This document shows positions 44,792-56,223 of a DNA stretch of 64,000 nucleotides, in pieces. The stretch spans positions 1-64,000 of the forward strand of contig JAUVXE010000008.1 in NCBI GenBank assembly GCA_030603745.1, given 5' to 3'. This stretch comes from Coriobacteriia bacterium (GTDB lineage: Bacteria > Actinomycetota > Coriobacteriia > Anaerosomatales > SLCP01). Made by a program: the position numbers and the translations under genes. Each line of letters opens with the position of its first letter. The first letter of the stretch is position 1. The notes beneath the pieces are model-generated. The model saw only the letters and a list, made by a program, of their open reading frames with translations. It did not search any database and was not told the origin of the DNA.

Positions 44792-44819
44792 GAGGCCCGG
44801 CGGGTGTCCGCCGGGCCTC
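44792..44819. terminator. Terminator downstream of the first sortase gene
   Basis: A perfect 12-bp stem (44792-44803 with 44808-44819), loop GTGT, 27 bases after the sortase stop. It is symmetric and could stop transcription from both directions. Confidence 0.8.
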
Positions 44820-44829
44820 TCGTGGTCTC

Positions 44830-44873
44830 GCATCGGTGGCCGACCGTCCGGTCGAATCGCCACCGCCCGATGC
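44830..44873 (-). terminator. Three-tier nested hairpin at the 3' end of the metallopeptidase gene
   Basis: Outer stem 44830-44836 with 44867-44873, middle stem 44835-44840 with 44859-44864, inner stem 44841-44846 with 44849-44854. It touches the stop codon of the minus-strand gene and probably terminates it. Together with the 44792-44819 hairpin, it fills the whole gap between the converging genes. Confidence 0.6.
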
Positions 44874-45538
44874 TAGAGGCGGAAGTCGCCTGCGTTGCTG
44901 GGCGGCACGGCCTCGCCCCAGTTGATCTGGCCGTTGTGGTGCCAGTCGATGATGTGCCAGATCTCGTGGTCGATGATGCGCTCGAGGCTCGCGGTGTGGT
45001 TCGGGTTGATGATGATCCGCTTGGACTTGTAGTAGACGATCGCCTGCGGGTTGCCGCGGGTGTCGCCGAACTCGACGGTCGTGCCGGAGACGTACTTCCA
45101 GGTGCGGGCACGGTTCGCGAGGATGGAGCGGGCCTGGGCGAGCTTGTCGCCGCTCGAGGCCTGTGCGGCCGGCGCCGAGGCCTGGGTCGCCGAGCCGGAG
45201 GCGGGGCGGGACGCGGTGCTCGTGCCCGAGGTCCGGGTCGAGGTCGAGCGCGTGGCGCTCTTCGCCACGACCGGCTTGGGCAGCGGCGCCTTCGCCTTGG
45301 CGGGACGCTTGGAGGCCTGGGTGAAGAAGGCGACGTCCGCCTCGGGGGCGGCGATCTTCTCGGCGCGCGTGACCGGCACGTCGACCGGGACGAGCACCGA
45401 GGCGAACTTGGCCGAGATCGAGGCCGCCCGGGCATCCACGAGCACGGACGCCATCGCGGGAGCGGCTCCTACGGCGAGCGCGGCGGTGAGGACCACCGCG
45501 ACGAGCCGGGTCATGTGCGTGCGCTTGCTGGACTTCAT
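44873..45538 (-). CDS. Secreted zinc metallopeptidase-like protein (HExxH), c-di-GMP riboswitch candidate in leader
   Basis: 221 residues from ATG 45538 (aaggggt upstream). A signal peptide (about 1-30, VVLTAALAVGAAPAMA) leads a mature protein with a Ser/Thr/Ala/Lys-rich linker (about 70-130). The C-terminal domain (about 135-221) contains HEIWHIIDW (H191, E192, H195), the zinc-peptidase motif, with E209 (NWGE) as a possible third ligand. The chain ends 26 residues after H195, shorter than in usual gluzincins. It sits opposite two flanking sortase genes, and the mRNA leader contains an apparent c-di-GMP-I aptamer plus a hairpin over the ribosome site. Substrate is unknown; cell-wall or surface-protein processing is inference. 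Confidence 0.75.
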   Translation of the reverse strand: MKSSKRTHMTRLVAVVLTAALAVGAAPAMASVLVDARAASISAKFASVLVPVDVPVTRAEKIAAPEADVAFFTQASKRPAKAKAPLPKPVVAKSATRSTSTRTSGTSTASRPASGSATQASAPAAQASSGDKLAQARSILANRARTWKYVSGTTVEFGDTRGNPQAIVYYKSKRIIINPNHTASLERIIDHEIWHIIDWHHNGQINWGEAVPPSNAGDFRL

Positions 45539-45542
45539 CGTC

Positions 45543-45570
45543 GTGCACCCCTTACGAGCCTGGTGTGCAC
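45543..45570 (-). promoter_or_regulatory. Leader hairpin covering the ribosome site of the metallopeptidase gene
   Basis: gtgcac (45565-45570) pairs with gtgcac (45543-45548), extended by two more pairs past one mismatch. The ribosome site aaggggt is in the 3' arm, 5-10 bases before the ATG at 45538. If formed, it would hide the ribosome site, a suitable output for the aptamer upstream. Confidence 0.5.
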
Positions 45571-45572
45571 AT

Positions 45573-45614
45573 CGGCCCGGATCCCTCCCTGTGGCGTTGG
45601 GTGGGACCGGGCCG
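45573..45614 (-). promoter_or_regulatory. Leader hairpin between aptamer and ribosome site
   Basis: An 8-bp perfect stem (45573-45580 with 45607-45614) extended by 4 bp (45582-45585 with 45603-45606) past a bulged base. Placed between the aptamer and the ribosome-site hairpin, it may be an expression-platform element; it lacks a U run, so it is not an obvious intrinsic terminator. Confidence 0.4.
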
Positions 45615-45640
45615 AGGCTATCCGACCAGATCTCGTACCC

Positions 45641-45724
45641 GGCGGTCCGGCTGTCTTGGGAGGTGAGCCCTCCGGTAGACCCGTGACTTTGCGAAGCGCG
45701 CCTTTCGGCGTGCCGTGCCTTTAT
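45641..45724 (-). ncRNA. Putative c-di-GMP-I (GEMM-I) riboswitch aptamer
   Basis: Reading the minus strand 5' to 3' from 45724, the core GEMM-I elements appear in order: GGCA, a hairpin closed by a GAAA tetraloop (cgccgaaaggcg), then CGCAAAGUCACGGGUCU, a second hairpin (GGAGG-GCUCA-CCUCC within GUCU...AGAC), then AGCCGGACCGCC. From memory the family consensus is GCAAAGCCACGGG...AGCCGGGUUGCC, so there are few differences. The GAAA tetraloop and internal-loop (ACC/CA) hairpin fit the tertiary docking. It lies about 100 bases before the metallopeptidase start on the same strand. A covariance-model search has not been run. Confidence 0.78.
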
Positions 45725-45750
45725 CGGGGGAGTCCGATGACGATGTGCGA

Positions 45751-45828
45751 CTGTCAACTTCCGTACACGGGGTATATCGGCACGAGGGGCGCGCGGCATT
45801 AGCGCCTTCTGTAACATCCGTCACAGAA
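45751..45828. promoter_or_regulatory. Divergent control region between the metallopeptidase and second sortase genes
   Basis: The region 45539-45859 has no gene; its minus-strand part is the metallopeptidase leader. On the plus strand CTGTCA (45751-45756), a 16-base spacer and TATATC (45773-45778) may form the sortase promoter. TTGACA (45752-45757, minus strand) is a perfect -35 for the metallopeptidase, though its -10 is unclear. An inverted repeat, ttctgtaac (45807-45815) with gtcacagaa (45820-45828), one mismatch, could be an operator. Confidence 0.4.
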
Positions 45829-45859
45829 ACCGGGGCATCCGTTATGCTCCGCGGAGCGC

Positions 45860-46597
45860 ATGAGAGGAGTCGGCCAGGTGGATACCGGTGCCGCCGCCGG
45901 AGCGGCCCACGCCGCACGGCTCGCGCCGGGGCGCACGCTCATGCGGGCCCTCGGCAACGTGCTGCTCGGTTTCGCCCTCGGCATACTCTCGTACTACCTG
46001 ATCACCGACCTCGTCACCCGTCTGGGTCAAGGAGAGCTGCGCGACGAGCTGGCGGCCCTCGGCACCGCGGGATCGCCCTCGCCCGATCGTCTGGCCGGCG
46101 AGGGGGGCGGCTTCGACTGGGAGGGATGGGACGCCGAGGACCGCGCGTACTGGGAGGCGCTGCCCGTGGGCGGGGTCTTCGGCAGGCTCGTGATCGAGGA
46201 GGCCGGCGTCGACGCGGTCGTGCTCAAGGGCACGTCACGAGAGACCCTCAAGCGCGGGCCGGGCTGGATCACCTACACCGACCTCCCCGGGCCGACCGGC
46301 AACGCGGCGATCTCCGGTCATCGGACCACCTACGGCGCGCCGTTCCGCCGGTTGGACGCCCTCGGCGCCGGTGATACCATCTACTTCTACTCGCCGTACC
46401 GGCGCTACGCCTACGAGGTGACCGAGTCGTTCTCCGTCACTCCGGACCGGGTCGAGGTCGTGGCCTCGACCGCCGAGCCGCGGATGACGCTCACGGCGTG
46501 CGATCCGCCGTACAGCGCCCGGTACCGCCTGATCGTATGGTCGGACCTCGTCGAGGTCGCCAGGCTCGCAGACACCCCGGCCGAGGCCGGACGGTAG
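45860..46597 (+). CDS. Class E-like sortase (second paralogue)
   Basis: 245 residues from ATG 45860 (GTG 45878 is also possible). One N-terminal membrane helix (about 30-52), then a sortase domain with catalytic His154 (AISGHRTTYGAPF), Cys214 (TLTAC) and Arg in ARYRLIV. It is clearly a paralogue of the sortase at 44036: both share RALGNVL, the LGT-x-G-x-PSPDR linker and PYSARYRLIV. The gene starts 16 bases before the downstream epimerase and so may be in one operon with it. Confidence 0.88.
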   Translation: MRGVGQVDTGAAAGAAHAARLAPGRTLMRALGNVLLGFALGILSYYLITDLVTRLGQGELRDELAALGTAGSPSPDRLAGEGGGFDWEGWDAEDRAYWEALPVGGVFGRLVIEEAGVDAVVLKGTSRETLKRGPGWITYTDLPGPTGNAAISGHRTTYGAPFRRLDALGAGDTIYFYSPYRRYAYEVTESFSVTPDRVEVVASTAEPRMTLTACDPPYSARYRLIVWSDLVEVARLADTPAEAGR

Positions 46598-46612
46598 GGA
46601 CGGAGTGGTCGG

Positions 46613-47548
46613 ATGCGCGTGTTGGTCACCGGTGGCGCCGGTTTCATCGGCGCGAATCTCGTGCAGTCGCTCGTCGGAGCCCACGAGGTCGGGGTGATCG
46701 ACGACCTGTCGACCGGCCGTCCCGAGAACCTGCATCCCATGAGCTGGACGCGCACGCTCGACATCCTCGACGAGCGGCTTCCCTCGGCGGTCGCCGAGTT
46801 CGCCCCCGACGCGGTGGTCCATCTCGCGGCCCAGTCGAGCGTCCCCCGCTCCCTCGTCGACCCCGACTTCGACTGGCGCGTCAACGTCGACGGCACCCGC
46901 GCGGTCGCCGCCGCGGCCATCGAGGCCGGCGTGAGCAGGTTCATCTCCGCCTCCTCGGCGGCGGTCTACGGGGCCCCGGCCGAGGTGCCGCTCACGGAGT
47001 GCTCCCAGAAGGGCCCGGCCAACCCGTACGGGAGCTCGAAGCTCGCCGCCGAGCAGGTCCTCGCCGAGGAGCTCGCGGGCACGCCGGTCGACTTCGCGTC
47101 GTTCCGCTTCTCCAACGTCTACGGCCCGCGGCAGGACGCGCACGGGGAGGGCGGCGTGATCGCCGCCTTCTGCGGGGCGCTCGCCGCCGGGCAGACCCCC
47201 CAGATCCACGGCGACGGCACGCAGACCCGCGACTTCATCTACGTCGGTGACGTCGTGGCCGCGATCACGGTGGCCCTCGCTCACGAGGGGCGCTTGCGGG
47301 AGGCCGACGCGTGCGGCCCCGCGTACAACATCTCGACGGGGGAGGAGACCTCGGTCGTCGCCATCGCCGAGGCGCTCAGGCCGGTGGCGTCGTTCTTCGG
47401 CGAGTACGAGCGGGTGTCGCCCCGGCCCGCGGACGTCGCGCGCAGCGCGCTCGACGCCTCGAAGGCGCGCGACGTGTTCGCGTGGGACGCGCGGGTTCCG
47501 CTCCCGGCGGGTCTCGCCGTCACCTACCGCTGGTTCGCGCGCGCATGA
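46613..47548 (+). CDS. NAD-dependent sugar epimerase/dehydratase (GalE/UDP-glucose 4-epimerase type)
   Basis: 311-residue extended short-chain dehydrogenase. Rossmann motif GGAGFIGANLV (about 7-17), HLAAQSSV (about 71-78), SSAAVYG (Ser/Thr of the triad) and catalytic Y-x3-K in YGSSK. This fits UDP-glucose 4-epimerases and related nucleotide-sugar epimerases; exact substrate is undecided. It follows the second sortase gene closely. Its stop overlaps the ATG at 47545. Confidence 0.85.
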   Translation: MRVLVTGGAGFIGANLVQSLVGAHEVGVIDDLSTGRPENLHPMSWTRTLDILDERLPSAVAEFAPDAVVHLAAQSSVPRSLVDPDFDWRVNVDGTRAVAAAAIEAGVSRFISASSAAVYGAPAEVPLTECSQKGPANPYGSSKLAAEQVLAEELAGTPVDFASFRFSNVYGPRQDAHGEGGVIAAFCGALAAGQTPQIHGDGTQTRDFIYVGDVVAAITVALAHEGRLREADACGPAYNISTGEETSVVAIAEALRPVASFFGEYERVSPRPADVARSALDASKARDVFAWDARVPLPAGLAVTYRWFARA

Positions 47549-47562
47549 GCGGGAGGGAGCCG

Positions 47563-48114
47563 ATGTCGCCGGCCGACGACGTGCGCGAGCTCGCCGACGC
47601 CTATGCACGCAAGGTCGACGCGGAGCTCGCCGCCGCCGATCGGGAGGCGCCCGGGTCGGACGTCGTGCCGAGCTCCGGCGACCCGTACGCCGTCGTGATG
47701 CTCGTCAAGGGCGACCCCGGACCGGCCGAGGTCGCGGGCGGGGCAGCGCTGTCCGGGCCCGACGGGGAGGCCGCGCGCAAGGCGCTGCTCGCGCTCGGGT
47801 TCGAGGAGGACGAGGTGTTCGCGACCGTCGCCCGTCCCGAGGCGGGGATCGATCCCGCGGCCCTCGCCCGGCGGTTGCGCCTGCAGGTCGAGGCGGTCGA
47901 CCCGTTCGCGGTGGTCGCCCTCGACGGCGTGGCCGCCGAGATCCTCGCCGCCGCCTTCGGGCTTGCCCGGGTGCCGTTCGGGCGCGAGATCCGCACATTG
48001 GGCCGGGTGCTCGTCGCGGTCGACGGGCTCGAGGCCTCCCTCGGCGATCCGCCGGCCAAGCAGCGCGTCTGGCAGCACTTCCAGGCGCTCGGCCCGCGCG
48101 AGCCCGCCCTGTAA
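47563..48114 (+). CDS. Uracil-DNA glycosylase-like protein lacking the catalytic and Fe-S residues
   Basis: 183 residues from ATG 47563 (gggaggg upstream); ATG 47545 overlapping the previous stop is the alternative. The overall pattern follows family-4 UDG: DPYAVVMLVKGDPGPAEVAGGAALSG is arranged like the GEAPG...G-x-PFVG loop, then ARKALLALGF, EVFATV, and a C-terminal PPAKQRVWQHFQAL like the end of UDG proteins. But the cysteines that bind the [4Fe-4S] cluster are absent (there is no cysteine), and the HPS motif is replaced by VDGLEASL. It is therefore probably not an active glycosylase. The relationship is my reading of a weak pattern. Confidence 0.55.
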   Translation: MSPADDVRELADAYARKVDAELAAADREAPGSDVVPSSGDPYAVVMLVKGDPGPAEVAGGAALSGPDGEAARKALLALGFEEDEVFATVARPEAGIDPAALARRLRLQVEAVDPFAVVALDGVAAEILAAAFGLARVPFGREIRTLGRVLVAVDGLEASLGDPPAKQRVWQHFQALGPREPAL

Positions 48115-48131
48115 CAGGCGGGCGGGAAGCG

Positions 48132-48320
48132 TCAGTCCTCCTCGATCTCCGGGATCGCGCCCATCGGGCACTCCTCCATGCACGCCGCGCAGGCGGTGCA
48201 GTCGTCGTCGTTGACGGCGACGGCGACGTCGCCCACGAGCTCGAGCACGCCCTCGGGACATGCGTCCACGCAGATCCCGCAGGCGGAGCAGTCGTCGGCC
48301 TCGATGATCGGTCGGGGCAT
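48132..48320 (-). CDS. Ferredoxin, 2[4Fe-4S] type
   Basis: A 62-residue low-potential ferredoxin with two motifs, CSACGICVDACP and CTACAACMEECP, and a typical length. It probably accepts electrons from the 2-oxoacid oxidoreductase in this window or from other anaerobic redox enzymes. It has its own predicted promoter and stands divergent to dnaK. Confidence 0.95.
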   Translation of the reverse strand: MPRPIIEADDCSACGICVDACPEGVLELVGDVAVAVNDDDCTACAACMEECPMGAIPEIEED

Positions 48321-48374
48321 CGATCCTCCCTCGTCACACGGCGTACGGGCGGTCGGCCGCCCCGGTCTCGCCGT

Positions 48375-48403
48375 ACGTTAACCGCCGTCGCGCGCGGTGT
48401 AAA
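48375..48403 (-). promoter_or_regulatory. Predicted promoter of the ferredoxin gene
   Basis: Minus strand TTTACA (48398-48403), a 17-base spacer and TAACGT (48375-48380), 55 bases before the ferredoxin start. Nearby cgtacgg (48342-48348) and ccgtacg (48371-48377) form an inverted repeat in the leader. Confidence 0.5.
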
Positions 48404-48459
48404 GAGGCAGGGTTTACCTTCCGGCCGTGCGTGGGTATAGACGGGGTGTTAGCATGAAA

Positions 48460-48489
48460 CTTGACAACGACGCACTCAGATTCTAGGAT
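48460..48489 (+). promoter_or_regulatory. dnaK promoter with HspR-type (HAIR-like) operator
   Basis: TTGACA (48461-48466), 17-base spacer, TAGGAT (48484-48489): a strong sigma-70-type promoter. Over it lies CTTGACA-N7-ACTCAGA (48460-48480), which matches the HspR-associated inverted repeat CTTGAGT-N7-ACTCAAG at 10 of 14 positions including the spacer length. The hspR gene is in the same operon, so self-repression released on heat shock is likely. Confidence 0.75.
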
Positions 48490-48571
48490 TCGGCTCCATC
48501 GGTACCAGGGTGGACCGGACGTGATTCCACGCGCCCGCCCGGGCGCGTCCGTCATGAGAGGAGAGCGACAG

Positions 48572-50485
<1,914 letters not shown>

Positions 50486-50487
50486 TC

Positions 50488-51069
50488 ATGCGCAAGGCAC
50501 CGAAAGAGCCCGCGGACACCGGGTCCGACGCGCCCTTCGATCCCGAGCTCGAGAGCGACCTCGGCGCGGAACTCGAGTTGCGCGGGGACCAGCTGCTCGC
50601 GGAGCTCGAGGCCGCCCGCGACGAGGCGGCGACGCACCGCGAGACCGCCCAGCGCGTGCAGGCGGAGTTCGAGAACTTCCGCAAGCGCATGACGCGCGAC
50701 CATGGCGACGCGGTGAAGCGCGCCGGCGAGCGGATCATCGGCGAGTTGCTGCCGGTGATCGACAACCTGGAGCGTGCGATCTCACACGCGACCGGGGAGG
50801 GCGATACGGCCGGCGAGCTGCTCGCCGGGGTGCAGATGGTCCACGGGCAGCTGCTCGACGTGCTGGCCAAGGAGGGAGTCGTCGTCGACGACCCCTCCGG
50901 CCGGCCCTTCGACGCGCTCGCGCACCAGGCGGTGGGGCAGCACGAGGACCCGGCGCTGCCGGAGGGCACCGTGGTCGAGGTCTACCAGAAGGGCTACGAG
51001 CTGCACGGCAGGACGATCCGGCCCGCGATGGTCGTGGTCTCGACCGGAGGCCCCGCGCCCAAGGAGTGA
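50488..51069 (+). CDS. grpE: Nucleotide exchange factor GrpE
   Basis: 193 residues. A disordered acidic N-terminus, a long coiled coil (about 30-75, AARDEAATHRETAQRVQAEFENFRKR form), and the C-terminal beta domain with PFDALAHQAVG and VYQKGYELHGRTIRPAMVVV. It releases ADP from DnaK. It starts 2 bases after dnaK. Confidence 0.95.
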   Translation: MRKAPKEPADTGSDAPFDPELESDLGAELELRGDQLLAELEAARDEAATHRETAQRVQAEFENFRKRMTRDHGDAVKRAGERIIGELLPVIDNLERAISHATGEGDTAGELLAGVQMVHGQLLDVLAKEGVVVDDPSGRPFDALAHQAVGQHEDPALPEGTVVEVYQKGYELHGRTIRPAMVVVSTGGPAPKE

Positions 51070-51078
51070 TCCGAGCCG

Positions 51079-52221
51079 ATGCCGGCCACCAAGAACTACT
51101 ACGACATCCTCGGCGTGAAGAAGGACGCCTCGGCCGACGAGATCAAGAAGGCCTTCCGCCGCCTCGCGCGCAAGCATCATCCCGACACGGGCGGCTCGGA
51201 GGACAAGTTCAAGGAGCTCAACGAGGCGTACGAGGTCCTCTCGGATGCCGAGAAACGCGCGCAGTACGACCAGTACGGGGCGTACTTCGGCGGCGGCATG
51301 CCACCGGGCGGTGGCGGTCCGGGCGGCGCGGGCGCGGGATGGCCGGGAGGCGGGGGCGTCCACTACCAGCACGTCGATCTCGGCGACCTCGGGGACCTGG
51401 GCGACGTGTTCGGGAGCGTGTTCGGTGGAGGGTTCGGCGGGGCGCGGACCGCAGGGCGCGCGGCCGGGAGGTCGGCGCAGCGGGGACGCGACCTGACCTA
51501 CGAGATCACGCTCGACTTCGACGAGGCGCTGCAGGGCATCTCGACCAAGGTCGACGTCCAGCGGGCCGAGCGGTGCGCGACGTGCAAAGGGTCGGGCGCC
51601 CGGCCGGGCACCTCGCCGGTGACCTGCCCCACGTGCGGCGGCGCCGGGCACGTGAGCGAGGGCCAGGGCATGTTCGCGTTCTCGCGGCCCTGTCCGCGGT
51701 GCGGAGGCGAGGGCACGGTCATCGAGTCGCCGTGCTCGACCTGCAAGGGCAAGGGCACGGTGGTGAAGGTCAAGCCGGTCACGGTCAACGTGCCGCCGGG
51801 CGTGACCGACGGCGGGAAGCTGCGCTTCAAAGGCAAGGGCGAACCTGGACAGGGAGGCGCGCCGGCGGGCGACCTGTACGTGGTCACCCACATCCGGAAG
51901 CACCCGTACTTCCGGCGCGAGGGCGCCGACGTGTGGATGGACCTGCCGGTGACCATCGACGAGGCGGCGCTCGGGGCCGAGGTGAGGATCCCGGTCCCCG
52001 GGGGCGGCAAGGTCAAGCTCAAGGTCGCGCCCGGGACCCAGGACGGGGCGGTCCACCACCTCTCCGGCAAGGGGGCGCCCAAGCTCAAGGGGAGCGGCAC
52101 CGGCGACCTGAAGGTCCGTACCCGGGTGGTCGTCCCGGAGAAGCTGACCGCCGAGCAGAAGGAGCTGTTGAAGCGGTTCGCCTCCTCCCGCGGCGAGGAC
52201 GTGCGGGCGCACATCGTCTGA
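51079..52221 (+). CDS. dnaJ: Chaperone protein DnaJ
   Basis: 380 residues. J domain (1-70) with HPD in KHHPDTGG, a Gly-rich linker, a zinc-binding domain with four C-x2-C-x-G-x-G modules ([32 protein letters not shown]) and the C-terminal client domain. It recruits clients to DnaK. It lies 9 bases after grpE. Confidence 0.95.
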   Translation: MPATKNYYDILGVKKDASADEIKKAFRRLARKHHPDTGGSEDKFKELNEAYEVLSDAEKRAQYDQYGAYFGGGMPPGGGGPGGAGAGWPGGGGVHYQHVDLGDLGDLGDVFGSVFGGGFGGARTAGRAAGRSAQRGRDLTYEITLDFDEALQGISTKVDVQRAERCATCKGSGARPGTSPVTCPTCGGAGHVSEGQGMFAFSRPCPRCGGEGTVIESPCSTCKGKGTVVKVKPVTVNVPPGVTDGGKLRFKGKGEPGQGGAPAGDLYVVTHIRKHPYFRREGADVWMDLPVTIDEAALGAEVRIPVPGGGKVKLKVAPGTQDGAVHHLSGKGAPKLKGSGTGDLKVRTRVVVPEKLTAEQKELLKRFASSRGEDVRAHIV

Positions 52222-52288
52222 GTGACGTGGGGCGGTCGCGGTGTCAGGGCCGGCCCGACGCGCATGAGGTTCTTGAAAGGACGGAGCG

Positions 52289-52690
52289 GTGGCGACACGA
52301 GGAGACAGGGCGAACCGGCGGCCGCTGTACATGATCAGCGTCGCCGCCGAGCTGGCCGGCATGCACCCGCAGACGCTGCGGATCTACGAGCGAAAGCAGC
52401 TCATCCGTCCGCAGCGCTCGGCCGGGAACACCCGCCTCTACTCCGAGGCCGACATCGAGCGCCTGCGCACGATCCAGCATCTCACCCAGGTGGAGGGGAT
52501 CAACCTGGCCGGGGTCGAGCGGATCCTCGGCCTGCAGCGCGAGGTCGAGCGGCTCCGCGAGGAGCTCGACCGGGTGAGCGGGCACGCGGCGGAGATGCGC
52601 AAGCGTGTCGAGGACGCTCCCCGGCCGGCGTACAAGGCGGAGATCGTGATGGTGCGCCGGGGCTCGCTCGTCCGGAGGGTCGACGGATGA
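52289..52690 (+). CDS. hspR: Heat-shock repressor HspR (MerR family)
   Basis: 133 residues. MerR-type helix-turn-helix at the N-terminus ([24 protein letters not shown], with the TLRIYE signature), followed by the [16 protein letters not shown] wing and a coiled-coil dimerisation helix (about 80-110). HspR represses the dnaK operon from the inverted repeats named after it and uses DnaK as co-repressor; such an element is present at 48460. GTG 52289 has aaggacggagcg upstream. It overlaps the small ORF at its stop. Confidence 0.93.
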   Translation: MATRGDRANRRPLYMISVAAELAGMHPQTLRIYERKQLIRPQRSAGNTRLYSEADIERLRTIQHLTQVEGINLAGVERILGLQREVERLREELDRVSGHAAEMRKRVEDAPRPAYKAEIVMVRRGSLVRRVDG

Positions 52691-52800
52691 CGACCACCCG
52701 CCACAAGACCTGGTGGATCGTCGTGGCGGTGGTGCTGCTGGTCGCCCTCGGCCTGACGCGGGTCGCGGGCGCTCTGATCCGACTGTTCGGCGGCGGGTAG
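52687..52800 (+). CDS. Small single-pass membrane protein in the heat-shock operon
   Basis: 37 residues: [10 protein letters not shown], a hydrophobic helix (about 11-30, [20 protein letters not shown]) and a short C-terminal [11 protein letters not shown] 52687 overlaps the hspR stop (ATGA), and clpB starts 25 bases after its stop, so it would be translated with the operon. I recognise no family. Its short length means it could be missed by gene callers. Confidence 0.55.
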   Translation: MTTTRHKTWWIVVAVVLLVALGLTRVAGALIRLFGGG

Positions 52801-52825
52801 ACAGCGAGAAGGAGTCTGAGGACAG

Positions 52826-55411
<2,586 letters not shown>

Positions 55412-55445
55412 GGGCCGTGCCCGTTTCGGATAGAGGTGTCAGTGG

Positions 55446-55480
55446 TTGCCTGGCCCCCTCGCCATGGCGGGGCCAGGCAA
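55446..55480 (+). promoter_or_regulatory. Long hairpin between clpB and the small heat-shock gene
   Basis: A perfect 12-bp stem, ttgcctggcccc (55446-55457) with ggggccaggcaa (55469-55480), with an 11-base loop containing the palindrome gccatggc. It ends 7 bases before the ribosome site of hsp20 (ggaggtga, 55488-55495). It may end clpB transcription, act as an operator, or be a structured leader; there is no T run. Confidence 0.6.
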
Positions 55481-55502
55481 GGACAGTGGAGGTGATGTGA
55501 CC

Positions 55503-55967
55503 ATGGCGATCATGCGTTGGGACCCGTTCGGCGAGATGCTGCGCATGCAGCGGGATATGGACCGCATCTTCTCGAGGATGGGCAGCGGAGAGGGCCGGAG
55601 CGGCGAGACCACCTCGGCAGTCGCGTGGATGCCCAAGATCGACGTGAAGACCAAGGGCGACGACATCGTCGTGCGCGCGGAGTTGCCCGGCATCGATCCC
55701 GCCGGGGTCGATATCGAGGTGACCGACGGCGTGCTCACCATCAGGGGCGAGCGCAAGGTCGAGGAGGAGCGCGAGGACGAGGGCTGGCTCATCCGCGAGT
55801 CGAGCTGGGGCACCTTCGAGCGCTCGATGGTCCTGCCCGAGGGCGTGGACCCGGGTGCGATCAGCGCCGACTACGCCGACGGCATCCTCGAGGTGCACGT
55901 GCCCAAGGCGCTCGAGGCCGCCAAGCCCAAGACCACCAAGATCGCGATCGGCGGAGGCGCGGAGTAG
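55503..55967 (+). CDS. hsp20: Small heat-shock protein (Hsp20/alpha-crystallin)
   Basis: 154 residues. N-terminus MAIMRWDPFGEMLRMQRDMDR is typical; an alpha-crystallin domain follows (about 38-140) with WMPKIDVK, the ELPGIDPAGVDIEV strand region and the diagnostic AdYADGILEVHVPK-like end (here ADYADGILEVHVPK). ATG 55503 was chosen because ggaggtga is 7 bases upstream; ATG 55512 is possible. Follows clpB by 91 bases. Confidence 0.93.
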   Translation: MAIMRWDPFGEMLRMQRDMDRIFSRMGSGEGRSGETTSAVAWMPKIDVKTKGDDIVVRAELPGIDPAGVDIEVTDGVLTIRGERKVEEEREDEGWLIRESSWGTFERSMVLPEGVDPGAISADYADGILEVHVPKALEAAKPKTTKIAIGGGAE

Positions 55968-55996
55968 CGTCTCCGTGCGGCGCGCGGGTCGTCTCG

Positions 55997-56023
55997 CAAG
56001 GGCCCCGGATCCCGGGGCCCTTG
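55997..56023 (+). terminator. Terminator after hsp20
   Basis: A perfect 12-bp stem (55997-56008 with 56012-56023) with a 3-base loop, 29 bases after the stop. It is GC-rich and followed by ggcatctc rather than a T run. Confidence 0.75.
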
Positions 56024-56110
56024 GCATCTCCCGGCCGGGGAGCGCGCGAGATGTCCGCACCGTCCGCCGAGCCGGGGCGGCCGCTCGCGGAACGCACCCC
56101 GGCGGTGCGG

Positions 56111-56139
56111 TTCACGCACCCGGGTTTCCCGTCCATAGT
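56111..56139 (+). promoter_or_regulatory. Possible promoter of the MFS transporter gene
   Basis: TTCACG (56111-56116), 17-base spacer, CATAGT (56134-56139), about 85 bases before the ATG at 56224. The rest of the 200-base gap shows nothing further apart from the ribosome site gggaggga. Confidence 0.4.
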
Positions 56140-56223
56140 GGAGCACACTCGTCCGGCGGCCCACGGGGGTGGCGCAGCCGGGCACCTATCGCATCGTCAG
56201 ACCCAACGGGAGGGACGACCGTC

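Noticed and set aside
56024-56223. tRNA-like stretch (ggggtggcgcagccgggcacc) between hsp20 and the MFS gene
   Set aside because: No cloverleaf can be formed; T-arm and anticodon stems are missing.
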